In this document: positions 45,006 through 52,784 of the stretch, piece by piece
Layout: each line of letters opens with the position of its first letter
How positions within the stretch are numbered: the stretch's first letter is position 1
DNA from: Methylobacterium tardum
GTDB taxonomy: Bacteria > Pseudomonadota > Alphaproteobacteria > Rhizobiales > Beijerinckiaceae
Reading direction: 5' to 3'
Assembly: GCF_023546765.1 (NCBI RefSeq)
Contig: NZ_CP097484.1
Span: 2,016,001 to 2,080,000, forward strand
Length of the DNA: 64,000 nt
The notes under the pieces: generated by a model
The model's input: only the letters and a program-made list of their open reading frames with translations
The model's database searches: none
Told to the model about the DNA's origin: nothing
Made by a program: the position numbers and the translations under genes

Positions 45006-45953
45006 TCAGGCCTCCGGAGCGGGCCGCCGAAAAGCGGGAGGCAGGGCGAGGGCTGGCATCGCCTCCCGGGGAATCACGGCGCCGCGGTGTCCGATCACCG
45101 CCCCGGCAAGGCGATGTGCCTCGGCGGCGGCCGCCTCTGGGGCCAGCCCGGCGATGCGCGCGGCGAGGTAGCCCGCCGCGAAGCTGTCGCCCGCGGCCGT
45201 CGTGTCGGCGACCCGGGCCGCTGGCACGGCCGGCACGGAGACGTCGCCCGCCCCGTGCAGCACCCGAGCGGTCGGTGCGGATCCGCTCGACGCCTTGAGC
45301 ACGATCTCGGCGCGTCCGCGGTGGCGCAGCACCTCGTCCTCGCCCGTCTCGCCGAACAGCCAGTCCAGATCCTCCGCCGAGGCGAAGATCAGGTCGGCCA
45401 GCGCCAGGGCCGTGCGGAAGGCCGCCCAGGCCTCGTCCCGGTCGGGCCAGCCGCGGGGACGGTAGTTGGTATCGAAGGCCACCTGCCCGCCCCGCGCCCG
45501 CAGGTCCGCCAGGGTCTGGAACAGGGCCGCGCGCCCGGTCTCGCCGTAGAGCGACAGGCTGATCCCGGAGAAGTGGACGAGATCGTAGGTCTCGAGGGCG
45601 GCCCGTGTCTCGGCGGCGCCCGGCCCGGTGAACAGGTCCCGGGCCGCCGCGCGCTCGCGCCAGTAATGGAAGCTGCGCTCACCGTCGGCATCCGTGCGGA
45701 TGATGTAGAGGCCCGGCATCCGGCCCGGCATCCGTCGGACCTGATTGAGGCCGATCCTCTCGCGGCCCCAGGCCGCCGCCATCTCGTCGCTCCAGATGTC
45801 GTCACCCAGGGCCGTCACGTAGTCGACCGCGACGCCCAGGCGCGCGAGGTAGAGGGCGGTGTTCAGGGTGTCGCCGCCGAAGCCGCGGACGAGACTCCCG
45901 TCCGGACGCTCCGACAGCTCGACCATGCACTCGCCGATGCAGGCAACCTTCAT
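45006..45953 (-). CDS. kdgK: 2-keto-3-deoxygluconate kinase (PfkB family)
   Basis: A 315-residue ribokinase-fold sugar kinase. It opens MKVACIGECMVELSERPDG. Substrate-binding GGDTLNTALYLARLG and the catalytic/anion-hole motif DTTAAGDSFAAGYLAA (about residue 245) are clear. The GECMVELSE opening and GDTLNTA are typical of KDG kinases, which phosphorylate 2-keto-3-deoxygluconate to KDPG for Entner-Doudoroff catabolism. No other sugar-acid genes are adjacent, so the substrate is inferred from sequence type alone. Confidence 0.85.
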   Translation of the reverse strand: MKVACIGECMVELSERPDGSLVRGFGGDTLNTALYLARLGVAVDYVTALGDDIWSDEMAAAWGRERIGLNQVRRMPGRMPGLYIIRTDADGERSFHYWRERAAARDLFTGPGAAETRAALETYDLVHFSGISLSLYGETGRAALFQTLADLRARGGQVAFDTNYRPRGWPDRDEAWAAFRTALALADLIFASAEDLDWLFGETGEDEVLRHRGRAEIVLKASSGSAPTARVLHGAGDVSVPAVPAARVADTTAAGDSFAAGYLAARIAGLAPEAAAAEAHRLAGAVIGHRGAVIPREAMPALALPPAFRRPAPEA

Positions 45954-46659
45954 ACGGCTCCTCCCGACAGGCCGACGCTTTTCCGCACCGTGCGGCCCGG
46001 CCTGTCAATCGCGCGCCGGACGCTCGCGGCCTGATCGGGCCCCGTCGCATGGGCCGCGGCGACCTGTCCGGCGTCGGAGGCTGCCGCCAGCCGAAGATGA
46101 GCCCATTATTCAAATCCGGAATACGTCTGTTCGACGTGAAGTATTGTGCGCGATATCTATATTGATTTGTGACCTATCGCACTAAATATCGGTGATAATT
46201 TATTCATCGCAGTCAATTTCCGGCATCATATCCTATGATAATTCTGCATACATCGTATGATGCCGCGTGTGAGCTTCGAATTATGCACAGAATCGGCCAG
46301 GATTTAATTATGAATTAGCCCTGATCTGGCAGGGAACATTGTGCGGATCGCGACTGATATCCCTGTGGGTCTCTCGTTCGGCAGCGGCGTGGTCGCGTAC
46401 AGGTGAATGAAGCACAGAGATGAACATTTTCAGGTTGAAGTTCTGGGCTGAAATCAATGACGAGCTTTCGCTGGAATGACAGTGACAATCATCATAAGGC
46501 ATCTCCCTGTTGCGGAGAAATTGAAGCTGTGAAATGCCGCACGACGTCGATTTTAACCGAGGGCCTAGGCCTCATCAGAATACACACGCAAGATAATTCC
46601 AACTGCAGGCCGATCTAGGCCGGGAAGCATGATCAACGGTACGATTCAGGTAGCCGATT
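45954..46659. other. AT-rich intergenic region upstream of PAS/HTH regulator
   Basis: About 700 bases without a supported gene. From about 46090 to 46320 the composition is strikingly AT-rich for this genome (for example TTATTCAAATCC, GATAATTTATTCATC and GGATTTAATTATGAATTAG), with several short inverted repeats such as ATCATATCC...GGATTTAAT-type near-matches. No reading frame, tRNA or known riboswitch was recognised. It may be a regulatory or silenced region, or foreign DNA. Confidence 0.5.
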
Positions 46660-47685
46660 ATGTTCCATTCTGCCTTAAGCGCTCTGACATTCTCGTCAGG
46701 AGAATTCCTCACGATCACCGAAAGTCGCGGTGTCAGCGGCGCGTGGAGCTGGGTTTTCGCAGGCGGCGAGCAGCTCTGGTCGCCCGGCTTCTACCGCCTG
46801 CTCGGCCTTGTCCCGAATGCTGCGAAGGCGAGCTACGAACTCTTGCTCACCCTGATCCACCCGGAAGACCGGCACCTGCTGCCCTCCATCGCCGATGTCC
46901 GGCAGGGCCATGTCCCGCGGGAGACGATCGCCCGGGTGATTCGACCCAACGGCACGATGCGCACCCTCTCGCTGACGATGGAGATGCGCTTCTCGGCCGA
47001 AGGGCGGCCCGTGGCGGTCAACGGCACGGCGCTCGACGTGAGTGACCGCGAGCAGCTGGCCCATCTGCGGCATGAGGAGCGGCGACGGCGGGGAGCGCTC
47101 TACCTCACCGAGCACATCACCACCTTCTCGGTGGGCCTCGACCTCGTCCGGGAAATGCCCTTCGAAGTCTCGCAGGTCCACGGACTTCCGCTCGAGGAGA
47201 TCTGCGCCGATCCCTATCTCATGATCGTTCCCGAGGAGCGGAAGGCGTTCCAGGTTCTCGCCGGCGAGCAGATCGCGCGGCGCAGCTTCTTCCAGAGCAC
47301 GGCGCATGAGCGCCTCGCCAATGGCGAGCTCTGGCATTTCCGGATCCTCACCATGCCGGTCTGGGACCCGGACGGGACGTATCTCGGCCGGTGCGGCCTC
47401 AAATATCCTGCCGGCGCCAGCTCGCGCGTGCCGGCGGTCCTGCGCGAGGGTCTCGAGCAATCGGTGACCGGCCATCACCTGCGCGCTGCGCGGGCGCTGC
47501 TCGACTGGTCGATGATGGACCTGGCTCAGGCGAGCGGCCTCTCGCACTCCACGGTCCGGCGCCTGGAGGAAGGCAGCGAGCACCGGGGAAGCCGCTCCCG
47601 GCTCCACGCCGTCGAGGCGCTGCGCCGCGCCGGGATTCGATTTGTCGCCATGGATGATGGAACCTTGGCGGTCGCCAAGGCCTGA
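46660..47685 (+). CDS. PAS domain-containing helix-turn-helix transcriptional regulator
   Basis: A 341-residue protein. Residues about 25-130 form a PAS fold (GAWSWVFAGGEQLWSPGFYRL, LIHPEDRHLL, and the closing VNGTALDVSDRE). Residues about 140-255 look like a second sensor-type region. Residues about 270-325 form an XRE-like HTH (LRAARALLDWSMMDLAQASG and LSHSTVRRLEEGSEHRG). It probably senses a small ligand or redox signal and binds DNA. It stands alone beside an AT-rich upstream region, and no target gene is obvious. Confidence 0.8.
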   Translation: MFHSALSALTFSSGEFLTITESRGVSGAWSWVFAGGEQLWSPGFYRLLGLVPNAAKASYELLLTLIHPEDRHLLPSIADVRQGHVPRETIARVIRPNGTMRTLSLTMEMRFSAEGRPVAVNGTALDVSDREQLAHLRHEERRRRGALYLTEHITTFSVGLDLVREMPFEVSQVHGLPLEEICADPYLMIVPEERKAFQVLAGEQIARRSFFQSTAHERLANGELWHFRILTMPVWDPDGTYLGRCGLKYPAGASSRVPAVLREGLEQSVTGHHLRAARALLDWSMMDLAQASGLSHSTVRRLEEGSEHRGSRSRLHAVEALRRAGIRFVAMDDGTLAVAKA

Positions 47686-47984
47686 ACGCGGCTGCCGGAC
47701 GATTGGGGTCTTCGAGTGTGGCGGAGGTGCGGATGCGCCCGGCATCCCGCCGGGGCCTGAAGCGGGCCGCGGGCCTGTGCCCTCCCGGTCACACGACCCG
47801 CTCCGCCCTGCGCAGCGCCTGTCGGGCTCGGCCCCCAACCGATCCCGATGGACGAACCCTCCTGTGCGCAGCCTGCTGAGCCGGACGCTCATCCTGCAGG
47901 GCGCGCTCCGGAGCGTCCGGGCGCGGCGCTCTGCCGGCAGCCCGGTCGGGCCGTCGGCGGACAGCGAAGCGGATCGTGTGTTCG

Positions 47985-48407
47985 TCAGGCCGCCTTGTGG
48001 CCGAGCTGGATGGCCTTGGCGATCTGCGAACGCTTGGCGGCGTAACCGGGGGCGACCATCGGATAATCGGCCGGCAGCCCGTACTTCGCCCGGTAGCGCT
48101 CCGGGGTGAGCCCGTGCGCGGTGAGGTGGCGCTTCAGGGTCTTGTACGACCGGCCGTCGATGAAGCTGATCAGGCCGTCATGCTGGATCGAGGCCTCGAT
48201 CTGCGCGGCGGTCGGTCCGGTCCAGCCGGCGCCCGACCCGCCGCCCTGCAGAACCGAGATCGCCGTATGAACCTGATCGATCAGTCCCGACAGATCGCCA
48301 ACACCCACCGCGTTCCGCGACACGTAGGCGGCGACCAGGGATGTCGTGCACTTGATCAGATCCGTGTTCGGATCGGCGGATTTTTCATGCAAATTGATAG
48401 TGTCCAT
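47985..48407 (-). CDS. MucR/Ros family transcriptional regulator without zinc cysteines
   Basis: A 140-residue MucR family protein, preceded by GGGGGG at a good ribosome-binding distance. The family N-terminus is TDLIKCTTSLVAAYVSRNAV. The DNA-binding segment is GRSYKTLKRHLTAHGLTPE with YRAKYGLP after it. In Ros the zinc is held by Cys-x2-Cys upstream of the two His; here those positions are Ser and Asp (SFIDG), so classical zinc binding is lost or altered, as in some rhizobial Ml-type paralogues. MucR proteins are H-NS-like silencers that prefer AT-rich promoters, and AT-rich DNA flanks this gene. Confidence 0.92.
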   Translation of the reverse strand: MDTINLHEKSADPNTDLIKCTTSLVAAYVSRNAVGVGDLSGLIDQVHTAISVLQGGGSGAGWTGPTAAQIEASIQHDGLISFIDGRSYKTLKRHLTAHGLTPERYRAKYGLPADYPMVAPGYAAKRSQIAKAIQLGHKAA

Positions 48408-49432
48408 AAACCCCCCACAACAGAGAAGCGAAGCAGATCGAGGAGATCGGCGATGAACCGGAAATGCGACCGGTTTTTATCGCTTCGATCTCTGTCTGAG
48501 TGCTTCGGATCTGCCAACATTGGCACCTAACAATACAAAACTCAGGCAATTTGTCTAGTGTTTATCTTAGGATAAGCTTTGAACACAATGTGTTCTTGCT
48601 TGGCAACGTGAGGTTTATCGACTTCGTCGCCGCAGCAAATATTGCGCACCTTCCGAGATCGATCCGCATCATGGCGGCGATGATTGCGGACAGAGCGGCC
48701 ATGACAGGCTGAAGGACCGCGAATCGGCCCTGGAAATCCGAACCGGCGGCCGAAATCGGCGCCTCGGCAGGCGGTTGCCGCGTCCTGTAGGTGTGCGGGG
48801 CCACGCGGCCTGCGCTCCAAGCAATCTCGTTTCGTCTGGACTCCGTGTGGCACTCAAGGATCAATCGATCCATCTAGTCTGATCATGGTGTTCGCAATTC
48901 AGAGTGGTTACATCCTCTAACGAGGGAGAAACTCATCGTTAATCGGAATGTACCGAAGCAATATGCGCAACCAGCGTGCTGGATCGCTTTGATAATTTCC
49001 TATTACGAATACAGGCGCGTCACGCCGGCCGTGGCGCAACCGCCGGATCGCCTGCGCTGGCGGATGCGGAAGACCCAAGCGCCGGACGGCGCCGAATCCG
49101 TTCCGGCCACACAGGCACGGTGATCCGACGCGTTATCGGCTTTCGTTAAGGTTATCCGAGCGCTGCCGGCATTCGCTGGCCGGCGCTCCGGGCCTCGATT
49201 AACAAAGTCATCAGGCAAGTCAGGGATCTTGCACCCGGAGCGCTCCGCAGAGCGTCCGCGCACCCGAGGTTCTCTCCTGTCGGACGGGAGCGGCGAACCT
49301 TGCGGGGACGCTGTCCCATACGCGCTTTCGAGGGCGACCGCTCATGTCCGGCCTGTGTTCGACCCCCTCCCGCGCGCCCTGGCGTCGGTGGCCGCATCCG
49401 GGCCGAGCCGCGCGGATGCGGATGGCGGGCGG
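48408..49432. other. Intergenic region with AT-rich patches
   Basis: About 1 kb without a confident gene. 48530-48640 and 48870-49010 are AT-richer than the surrounding genome. Overlapping short frames on both strands exist (for example minus 48562-48873), but their protein sequences look random and none has a ribosome binding site. The first part must hold the mucR promoter, and MucR proteins commonly bind their own upstream region. Confidence 0.45.
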
Positions 49433-50089
49433 ATGGCGCCCCTCTGGATGCTGCTCGTGGGCCGCGCGGCCGTGCGGCGGCACTGGTACCTCATCCTGGC
49501 GACCGGCCTGCTGTGGTCGCTGCTGGGCATCCTCGTCGTCATCGACTCCCTCGACGGCGCCCTCCATGTCCCGGACCGGTGGTTCGGCCTGATCCTGCTC
49601 GCTGAGGGCGTCAGTTCGCTGGCCGTCGGCGTCTCCGCCCTGGGGGCGGCCCGCCGGCTGCGCCTGTTCAAGGGGGTGTTGCTGTCGATCATGGCCGTCC
49701 TGATCATGATGGCGACGCGGCACAGCACCTTCCTGCTCGCCATGATCTTCGGCATCGCCTTCACAGTTGACGGCGTGGTCCGGATCACGATCGCGAGCCT
49801 GCTGAAGTTCACGGGCTGGCGGATCTCGGTGGCGCTGGGCGCCCTCAGCGTCGCCTTCGGCCTGTTCCACCTCCAGCCATGGCCGACATGGTACGCCGGC
49901 ACGGTCGGCTACTGCATCGGGATGTTCCTGATCCTGAACGGCGCCAACCTCGCGCTGGTCGGCCTGCGCACGCGGCGTCTGGGCGCCGAGGAGGCCGGAC
50001 CGCCCGCCCCCGCCGCCGAGCCCGGCAGCCTGACGGTCTATGTCTGGACTCCGACCGGACAGGCGACGACCCCGCCGGCCAGCGGCTGA
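49433..50089 (+). CDS. HdeD family (DUF308) membrane protein
   Basis: Starts at ATG 49433 (MAPLWMLLVGRAAVRRHWY). About six hydrophobic helices follow (LILATGLLWSLLGILVVI, FGLILLAEGVSSLAVGV, GVLLSIMAVLIMMA, STFLLAMIFGIAFTVDG, ISVALGALSVAFGLF, TVGYCIGMFLILNGANLAL). This is the HdeD/DUF308 topology linked to acid resistance in enterobacteria. After a short Ala/Pro linker it ends SLTVYVWTPTGQATTPPASG. The downstream peptidase-like module reads in another frame with almost no gap, and related genomes appear to have both as one protein. A missing base at about 50070-50085 would fuse them. Confidence 0.8.
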   Translation: MAPLWMLLVGRAAVRRHWYLILATGLLWSLLGILVVIDSLDGALHVPDRWFGLILLAEGVSSLAVGVSALGAARRLRLFKGVLLSIMAVLIMMATRHSTFLLAMIFGIAFTVDGVVRITIASLLKFTGWRISVALGALSVAFGLFHLQPWPTWYAGTVGYCIGMFLILNGANLALVGLRTRRLGAEEAGPPAPAAEPGSLTVYVWTPTGQATTPPASG

Positions 50090-50100
50090 TCCGGCGCTAC

Positions 50101-50754
50101 GTGGCCTCCGTCGACAAGGCGGGCCGGTTCTCCACGGGGCACGCTGCCCTCGGGCAGGGCGACGACCTCTACATCAGCCACTATCCGGCCGTGGAGATCG
50201 ACCGCTCGCCCGCCAACCTGCGCTCCAGCCTGCGCGCCGGCCCCGAGAACGACGTGCCCGGCCGCTTCCTGCCCTCCCACGCGGCGGAGGTCGGCGACTG
50301 GTGCCCGGCCACTGTCGCGGTGACGCTCAACGGCATCGACGCCGCCCGGCTGCGGGCGTTCTGGGATGCTTACCGCCAGGACACCACCTACAATTTCATC
50401 AGCCGCAACTGCTCGACGACGGCGGCCCGGGCCCTCGATGTCGCGGCCGAGGGTGCCTTCAGCCGCGGCGGCCATCCCTGGCGGACGCTCGCCAAGGCGC
50501 TGACCACCCCGGAATTCTGGGCGGCGGCGTTCCTGCGCAACGGGGCCCGGTCCATGACCTGGACCCCGGGGCTGGTGCTCGATTACACGCGGGCGCTCAG
50601 CGCCCTGATCGATCCTGTCTCACCGGTGCCGTCCATCGCCTGGAAGCGCGTCGGATGGCGGCTCGTGCGCAACTGGCGGGCGCGCTCCCTGGCCCGACTG
50701 CACCGGATCACCGGCCGCACCCCTGAGCCGCAGCCCGGCCCGACCGAGGCCTGA
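50101..50754 (+). CDS. DUF4105-like putative peptidase module, likely fused to HdeD
   Basis: Homology-like coding begins at about 50075 (QRLIRRYVASVDKAGRFSTG), but in this frame the first usable start is GTG 50101. Visible landmarks are ISHYPAVEIDRS, ENDVPGRFLPSHAAEVGDW, and the motif TYNFISRNCSTTAARALD. The NCS context resembles the active-site region of DUF4105/NlpC-like thiol peptidases. The end is PTEA at 50754. The lack of its own ribosome binding site and the in-line position after HdeD suggest a frameshifted fusion of about 440 residues. Confidence 0.65.
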   Translation: MASVDKAGRFSTGHAALGQGDDLYISHYPAVEIDRSPANLRSSLRAGPENDVPGRFLPSHAAEVGDWCPATVAVTLNGIDAARLRAFWDAYRQDTTYNFISRNCSTTAARALDVAAEGAFSRGGHPWRTLAKALTTPEFWAAAFLRNGARSMTWTPGLVLDYTRALSALIDPVSPVPSIAWKRVGWRLVRNWRARSLARLHRITGRTPEPQPGPTEA

Positions 50755-50797
50755 CCGTCCCGGCGGAGGCGGTCTCCCGGCGCGGCAGGGATCCGCG

Positions 50798-52018
50798 TCA
50801 CGGATCCTGTCGGGCCGTGGCCGCGAGGTCGGCCGCGATCGCCTGCATCACCGACAGCGTGTCGACCTCGTCCTGCTCGGCGCCATGATCGCTGAGCTTC
50901 ACGATCACCGTGCCGGTGTCTTGGTTGACGTAGACGTACTGGCCGTAGACGCCGATCGCCGAGATGTCGCTGTCGCTGCCGCCAGGGGCGTGCCACCACT
51001 GGGCCGAGTACTGCCAGCCGTCGACCGCGCGCCGAGCCGGCGTCAGGATCCGGTCGATCCAGCGGGCCGGGATGATGCGGTTTCCGCCCGCCCGGCCCTG
51101 GTCGGCCACCAGCAGGCCGAGGCGGGCGAAGTCGCGGGCGGTCGCGTTGATGCAGCAGAACGCCTTCTCGAGGCCGCCGGGCCGATCGAGATTCCAGGTG
51201 GCGTCGGCCTGCGCACCCATCGGCTTCCAGATCCGCTCGGAGAGGATGTCGGCCAGCGGCTTGCCCTCGACCCGGGCCAGGATCAGGCCGAGCAATTCGG
51301 TGTCGATGCTGCGGTAGCGGCCCTGGCTGCCGGGCTTGAACGCCAGATGCGCGTTGTCCCGCACGAAGCCCGCGATGTCCCGGGTCAGGTACATCCCGGC
51401 CGTCCCGGTCAGGGGGTGGCGGGGATCGTAGTTCTCCGGCACGGCGATCCCGCTCGCCATGTCGAGGAGGTTGCGCACGGTGATCTGGCCGAAGACCGCG
51501 CCGTTCTTCAGGTCGGGCAGGAGGGTGGAGACGCGGTCGGTCTCCGCGAGCTGGCCCCGCGCCACCGCGTCGCCGACCAGCAGCGAGACGATCGACTTCG
51601 CCACCGACCAGGACGGGAACAGCGTCGCCGGCCCGGTGCCGGGGCGCTGCCACTCGTGGACCAGGGTCCCGTCCTGCACCACCAGGAAGGCGTTGGTATG
51701 GGTCGCCGCCAGCATGTCCATGAGCGGGACCGTCCGGCCCTTCCAGGGCACGCGGTCGAGGATCGGGCGCGACCGGGACGGCAGGTCGCGCGCCCGCGCG
51801 GGGGCCTGGATGACCCGGCTCGGGAACCACGGGCCAACCGCCGAAGGCTCGATGACGGCGAGCGCCGCGAGGGTGACGGGATCGGGGACGTTGATCAGCG
51901 CGGCAGCCGTCCAGGCGCTGCCCGCCACGGCGGCGGCGCCGACGGCCGCGGTCACGCCCCAGCGTCGGCCCCGGCGTGTGGGGGCCGGAGAATCCGGGAT
52001 CGCCGGGGACGCGGTCAT
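50798..52018 (-). CDS. Serine hydrolase, class C beta-lactamase family
   Basis: About 406 residues from ATG 52018 (MTASPAIPDSPAPTRRG). One N-terminal membrane or signal segment (GVTAAVGAAAVAGSAWTAAA) places the enzyme in the periplasm. The nucleophile motif SxxK is seen in SWSVAKSIVSLLVGDAV, and the active-site Tyr region in GRYRSIDTELLGLIL. The fold is that of class C beta-lactamases, DD-peptidases and esterases. With no ampC-like regulator beside it, an esterase or cell-wall peptidase role is more likely. It is convergent with the HdeD/peptidase locus. Confidence 0.85.
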   Translation of the reverse strand: MTASPAIPDSPAPTRRGRRWGVTAAVGAAAVAGSAWTAAALINVPDPVTLAALAVIEPSAVGPWFPSRVIQAPARARDLPSRSRPILDRVPWKGRTVPLMDMLAATHTNAFLVVQDGTLVHEWQRPGTGPATLFPSWSVAKSIVSLLVGDAVARGQLAETDRVSTLLPDLKNGAVFGQITVRNLLDMASGIAVPENYDPRHPLTGTAGMYLTRDIAGFVRDNAHLAFKPGSQGRYRSIDTELLGLILARVEGKPLADILSERIWKPMGAQADATWNLDRPGGLEKAFCCINATARDFARLGLLVADQGRAGGNRIIPARWIDRILTPARRAVDGWQYSAQWWHAPGGSDSDISAIGVYGQYVYVNQDTGTVIVKLSDHGAEQDEVDTLSVMQAIAADLAATARQDP

Positions 52019-52402
52019 GCTCGATCTGTGCTGCTCTGAAACGTCGCTGTCGTGGGGCCGCCCAGGCGGCAGCGCGCGACCAAGATGATCAGCACGATGA
52101 TCAGGAGGCCTTAACGAAAGCCTCAAACCGGCCCTGGGTCGGCCGGGGCCGCGGGCGCGGCGGGAGCCTCCGTCAGTCCTCGGTCACCCGGAGAGATAGG
52201 GAGCGGCGCCGGTTCTGAAATGTTCATGGATTCTGTGGCGATGTGATCGGCGACGACTGTCGATGGTCTGCGGCCGATCCGGCGCAGGCTCGGACCGCGG
52301 TCGCCACGCGTCGTCTGCGCGGGCACCCGTTTCGAACCCGGTCCCGACACGCCCCGACCGCCCGGTCCGCGAAGCCCGCCCAGCCCGAAAGTTCTCCGTC
52401 CC
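52019..52402. other. Divergent intergenic region, serine hydrolase/SMR exporter
   Basis: 384 bases without a supported gene. It was read for guanidine riboswitches, which often precede SMR genes, and for tRNAs; nothing convincing was seen. It should hold both divergent promoters. Confidence 0.45.
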
Positions 52403-52729
52403 ATGAATCCGTACCTGATCCTCGGGCTCGCCATCGGCGCGGAGGTCACCGCCACCTTGGCGCTGAAGGCGGCCGACGGCCTGACGCGGCCGGGGCCGAC
52501 GCTGATCGTGGCGGTCGGGTACGGCACCGCCCTGTGGCTGATGTCGACCAGCATGGACATGCTGCCGATCGGCGTCGTCTACGCGATCTGGTCCGGCGTC
52601 GGCATGATCGGTGCGGCGCTCGGCGGCGCGTGGCTCTATGGCGAGGCGATCAGCCCGACGATGCTGGCGGGCATCGCGGTGATCGCCGTGGGCGTCACCA
52701 TCCTGGCCGCCGGCCAGGGCCAGCACTGA
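52403..52729 (+). CDS. SMR family multidrug/cation exporter (EmrE/Gdx-like)
   Basis: A 108-residue protein with four membrane helices. The essential membrane Glu is in IGAEVTATLALK (residue 14). Conserved GVVYAIWSGVGMIGAALGGAWLYGE spans helix 3, here seen as two pieces around the glycine-rich packing motif. SMR dimers exchange protons for cationic drugs or guanidinium. The sequence does not by itself decide between the Qac and guanidinium-export subtypes. Confidence 0.9.
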   Translation: MNPYLILGLAIGAEVTATLALKAADGLTRPGPTLIVAVGYGTALWLMSTSMDMLPIGVVYAIWSGVGMIGAALGGAWLYGEAISPTMLAGIAVIAVGVTILAAGQGQH

Positions 52730-52784
52730 CGCCGCGCGCCCCGTCAGAGCCCGTGCGGCCGGGCTCGTCGCGGCCAGACGGGCC

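Noticed and set aside
48562..48873. 103-codon minus-strand frame (MDRLILECHTESRRNE onward)
   Set aside because: No ribosome binding site or family pattern; it spans an AT-rich patch and competes with other short frames on both strands.
52310..52360. T-loop-like GTTTCGAACCC upstream of the SMR gene
   Set aside because: The flanking bases do not form a T-arm or acceptor stem, so no tRNA can be folded around it.
52240..52402. Possible guanidine riboswitch before the SMR exporter
   Set aside because: No paired GC hairpins with ACGR loops (mini-ykkC) and no ykkC core were found.
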